Shown: positions 61,887 through 64,000 of the stretch, piece by piece
How the letters are laid out: each line of letters begins with the position of its first letter
Numbering within the stretch: the stretch's first letter is position 1
Origin: Setaria digitata
Lineage: Eukaryota > Nematoda > Chromadorea > Rhabditida > Setariidae
Reading direction: 5' to 3'
Assembly (NCBI GenBank): GCA_003640385.1
Contig: RCAB01000054.1
Coordinates: 153,899 to 217,898 of the forward strand
Length of the DNA: 64,000 nucleotides
Notes under the pieces: model-generated
Databases searched by the model: none
The model's input: the letters and a program-made list of their open reading frames with translations, nothing else
Told to the model about the DNA's origin: nothing
Position numbers and translations under genes: made by a program

Positions 61887-64000
61887 ATTACAACAGCAGC
61901 GGCAGCAGCAGGCTTTCGTACTTCCAACTTTCTGAACTCAGATAGATTACTGGCATTCCGTTCAACTTTTCCGGAATATGACATTCCAAATAACGATGAC
62001 TCTACCGGACAATTGTTAACATCTTATCGTAGAGGTGACACCAAAAAGTATATTTTTTTGAAAAATTTCAAATATCATTTAATCATTCATTGTTTTTCTT
62101 TTTAATTTTTAACATGTATTTTGTTAATTTTACAATGCACTAATCATTCTACTGCTTCATATCTTTTTGCTATTTAATAAATTTCATTTCCTTTTTTTTT
62201 AAATTATATTTGTTTATGACTTTTAATTATTCTTAACATCATTTGCATATTTTAATTATTAAATCTTTTAAATATGAAATTTTACTACTTTTTAAAATGG
62301 TTTTTCATCTCTTTTATATGTAGGCTGTAAGATAATATTTTCGTTTCATAGTTCTGAAATTCATAGACTATTTAATTTATTCATTTATTTATTTTTTTTT
62401 TTTGGAAAAAAAAAAAGGAAAACACACACACACATACATATTGCCCTAAAATCATTGCTAGTAATTGGATAAATTCTATTTTTCGACATTGTTTTCAAAA
62501 ATTTTTTATAAATTGCCTATTCAACAAGGCTTACTTAAACAAATGATCAAAATGCTGTCATGATTGAATTTGTCAACACTTTTATTGCTATAACATGATT
62601 GATTTCCGATTTTATAGTTTCCTTCGTCTTTTTTTGTTTTTTTTTTTTTTTTTTTTTTCTCAAAGTAAAAAAAAAAAAGAAGAAAATCTTTTAAACTTTA
62701 AACTTTTAGCTATCAGTTCTGAAAAGCAAAATGAGTTCTAACTTAATTGTAAAGTTGAAAAGTTTTTACGAGCCTATTTTATCTAACTTCTTAATAATAG
62801 AAAAGTTTTCTTTTTTGATTCTTTTAATCTAACTTCTTGCTTGACTGAAGTTTATTTTTCTTCAAATGTCCCAAGAGTGAAATGTTTGAAAATTTACAGT
62901 GAAACTCACGATTTCTTGCACTTTCTAGTTCGTACTCATTACGATCATCGCAAGGAACCAGAAAATGATAACGGAGGTCTCTTTTAGTGTCTATTTCTTG
63001 TTTCTTCCAATTAAAGCTCTTTGTAATTGAATTAATTCAAACTACTTGTAATGTACAAAAGTTAAGGAAATTTTTTCTTTTTATTTTAAGATTTTAATTA
63101 GAAAAAAGACATGAACAGTATGGCAAATTTTACAGAAGCAGTAACAATTAATGTATCGATTGTTGTTAGTAATATTCGAGCTGTTTCTGAAGTTACAATG
63201 GTAAAAAATTATTTTTTTTCTTCCTTCCTTTTTACCCTTTTTTTTTTTGTTCCAAATTCTTTATTCAAATTCCAATTACAATTAAATGCCGCATATTTTA
63301 ATCATCCCAGTACTAGCCATATAGTTTAAGTGCGAACTAAGCTGCAGCAAGTTTGTGTATTAATTAAGGATTATGCGCTTGAATTGTTTTATCGTGAATC
63401 ATGGTTGGATCAACGATTACGTTATTCCAATCATTTAAAGAAGCAGAAGATATCACTACATGAAAGTTATATCAATTTTCTATGGCATCCGGATACATTC
63501 ATGCCAAATGCTGTTGCTTCGAAGAATCCACAAAAGCATTCAATTTCACATCGTTCCTTGTTGAGGTCAAATTTCATTTCGAATTATAAAATTTCCTTCA
63601 AATATCTATCTGCAAAAGAAGAATGTAAAATGTTAATTAATTTATGAAATAATTTCACATGCTGCAATATATCTTTGTCTTATGCTTATTGTATTTTTTT
63701 TTTTTTTTGAAATTTCTAATTCTAGCATTTAACTAAAATTAAATTACAAAATTTAGCAGCTTCAAAAATATTGTTACCTTTAGATTGAGTGAAGATGGTA
63801 CAATTCTTTACAGCAGACGTATTTCTATTATCGCCGAATGTCCGATGGATCTTACGCTCTTTCCATTCGATTCCCAACTATGTAAACTTGGCATTGAAAG
63901 CTGTTCGTTTCCATCGAACAATTTTTCTTTTTTTTTTTTTTTTCACTGATATTATGACTGTAGCGAGAAGACGTAGCGTATACGACGTTATGATTGTGAT
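61887..64000 (+). CDS. Cys-loop ligand-gated ion channel subunit, partial (extracellular domain)
   Basis: Exons 61887-62034, 62929-62976, about 63109-63200, 63369-63565 and 63784-63902 encode the ligand-binding domain. Hallmarks in order: YDHRKEPEN at the domain start, then [71 protein letters not shown] and the Cys-loop [15 protein letters not shown] with 13 residues between cysteines. FPFD and SEVTMDY place it with the GABA/glycine/amine-gated chloride channel group of invertebrates; the pore, which decides ion selectivity, lies beyond the window. The first exon ([19 protein letters not shown]) is an N-terminal extension; the signal peptide exon is not seen. An AG near 63963 opens a possible next exon ([12 protein letters not shown]), uncertain. 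The exon 3 acceptor (aaaaaag/AC) is weak; phase demands it. Confidence 0.88.

Overview
This window is AT-rich eukaryotic DNA, crowded with long A and T homopolymers. Genes are split into short exons by small introns whose 3' ends mostly read TTTCAG or similar, and probable trans-splice acceptors lie directly upstream of start codons. Together with the gene content this points to a nematode, most plausibly a clade III (spirurid/filarial) worm; the species call is inference. Nothing prokaryotic, viral or CRISPR-like was seen.

Five loci are supported by spliced reading frames worked out by hand. (1) 246-3155, minus strand: a gene I do not recognise, with nine exons whose phases agree (about 388 aa, Ser/Arg/Gln-rich). 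(2) 30776-36345, plus: a complete aromatic amino acid hydroxylase of the tyrosine hydroxylase type (cat-2-like), in 13 exons. (3) 37227-39554, minus: the 3' eight exons of a carbonic-anhydrase-related protein (CA10/CA11 type), convergent with (2) and lacking two of the three zinc-binding histidines. (4) 57587-58431, plus: a complete 143-aa ribosomal protein S23 in three exons. (5) 61887 to the window end, plus: extracellular-domain exons of a Cys-loop ligand-gated ion channel, cut off by the window edge.

Weaker coding evidence: a two-exon C-terminal fragment of a small helical protein (52555-52895, plus), and several isolated exon-like islands on the minus strand between 12 and 19 kb and near 28 kb, plus fragments at 43.7 and 55.4 kb. 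The long stretches between hold homopolymers, simple repeats, two minisatellites, inverted repeats and assembly scars. Four single Ns each sit between direct copies of the same sequence, and there is one 10-N gap at 46122-46131.

Two of the genes, tyrosine hydroxylase (dopamine synthesis) and the Cys-loop channel, belong to neuronal function, and CA10/CA11-type proteins are synaptic adhesion ligands in vertebrates. I see no evidence that they form an operon or a cluster. The most notable structure is a 26-bp minisatellite of about 17 units at the 3' end of one tyrosine hydroxylase intron. Its unit contains the splice acceptor and the first codons of the next exon, including the Tyr-Trp-Phe block just before the catalytic iron-binding Glu. 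The same gene also has a GC-AG intron and one intron with no visible AG acceptor. I did not find an undescribed multi-gene system here.
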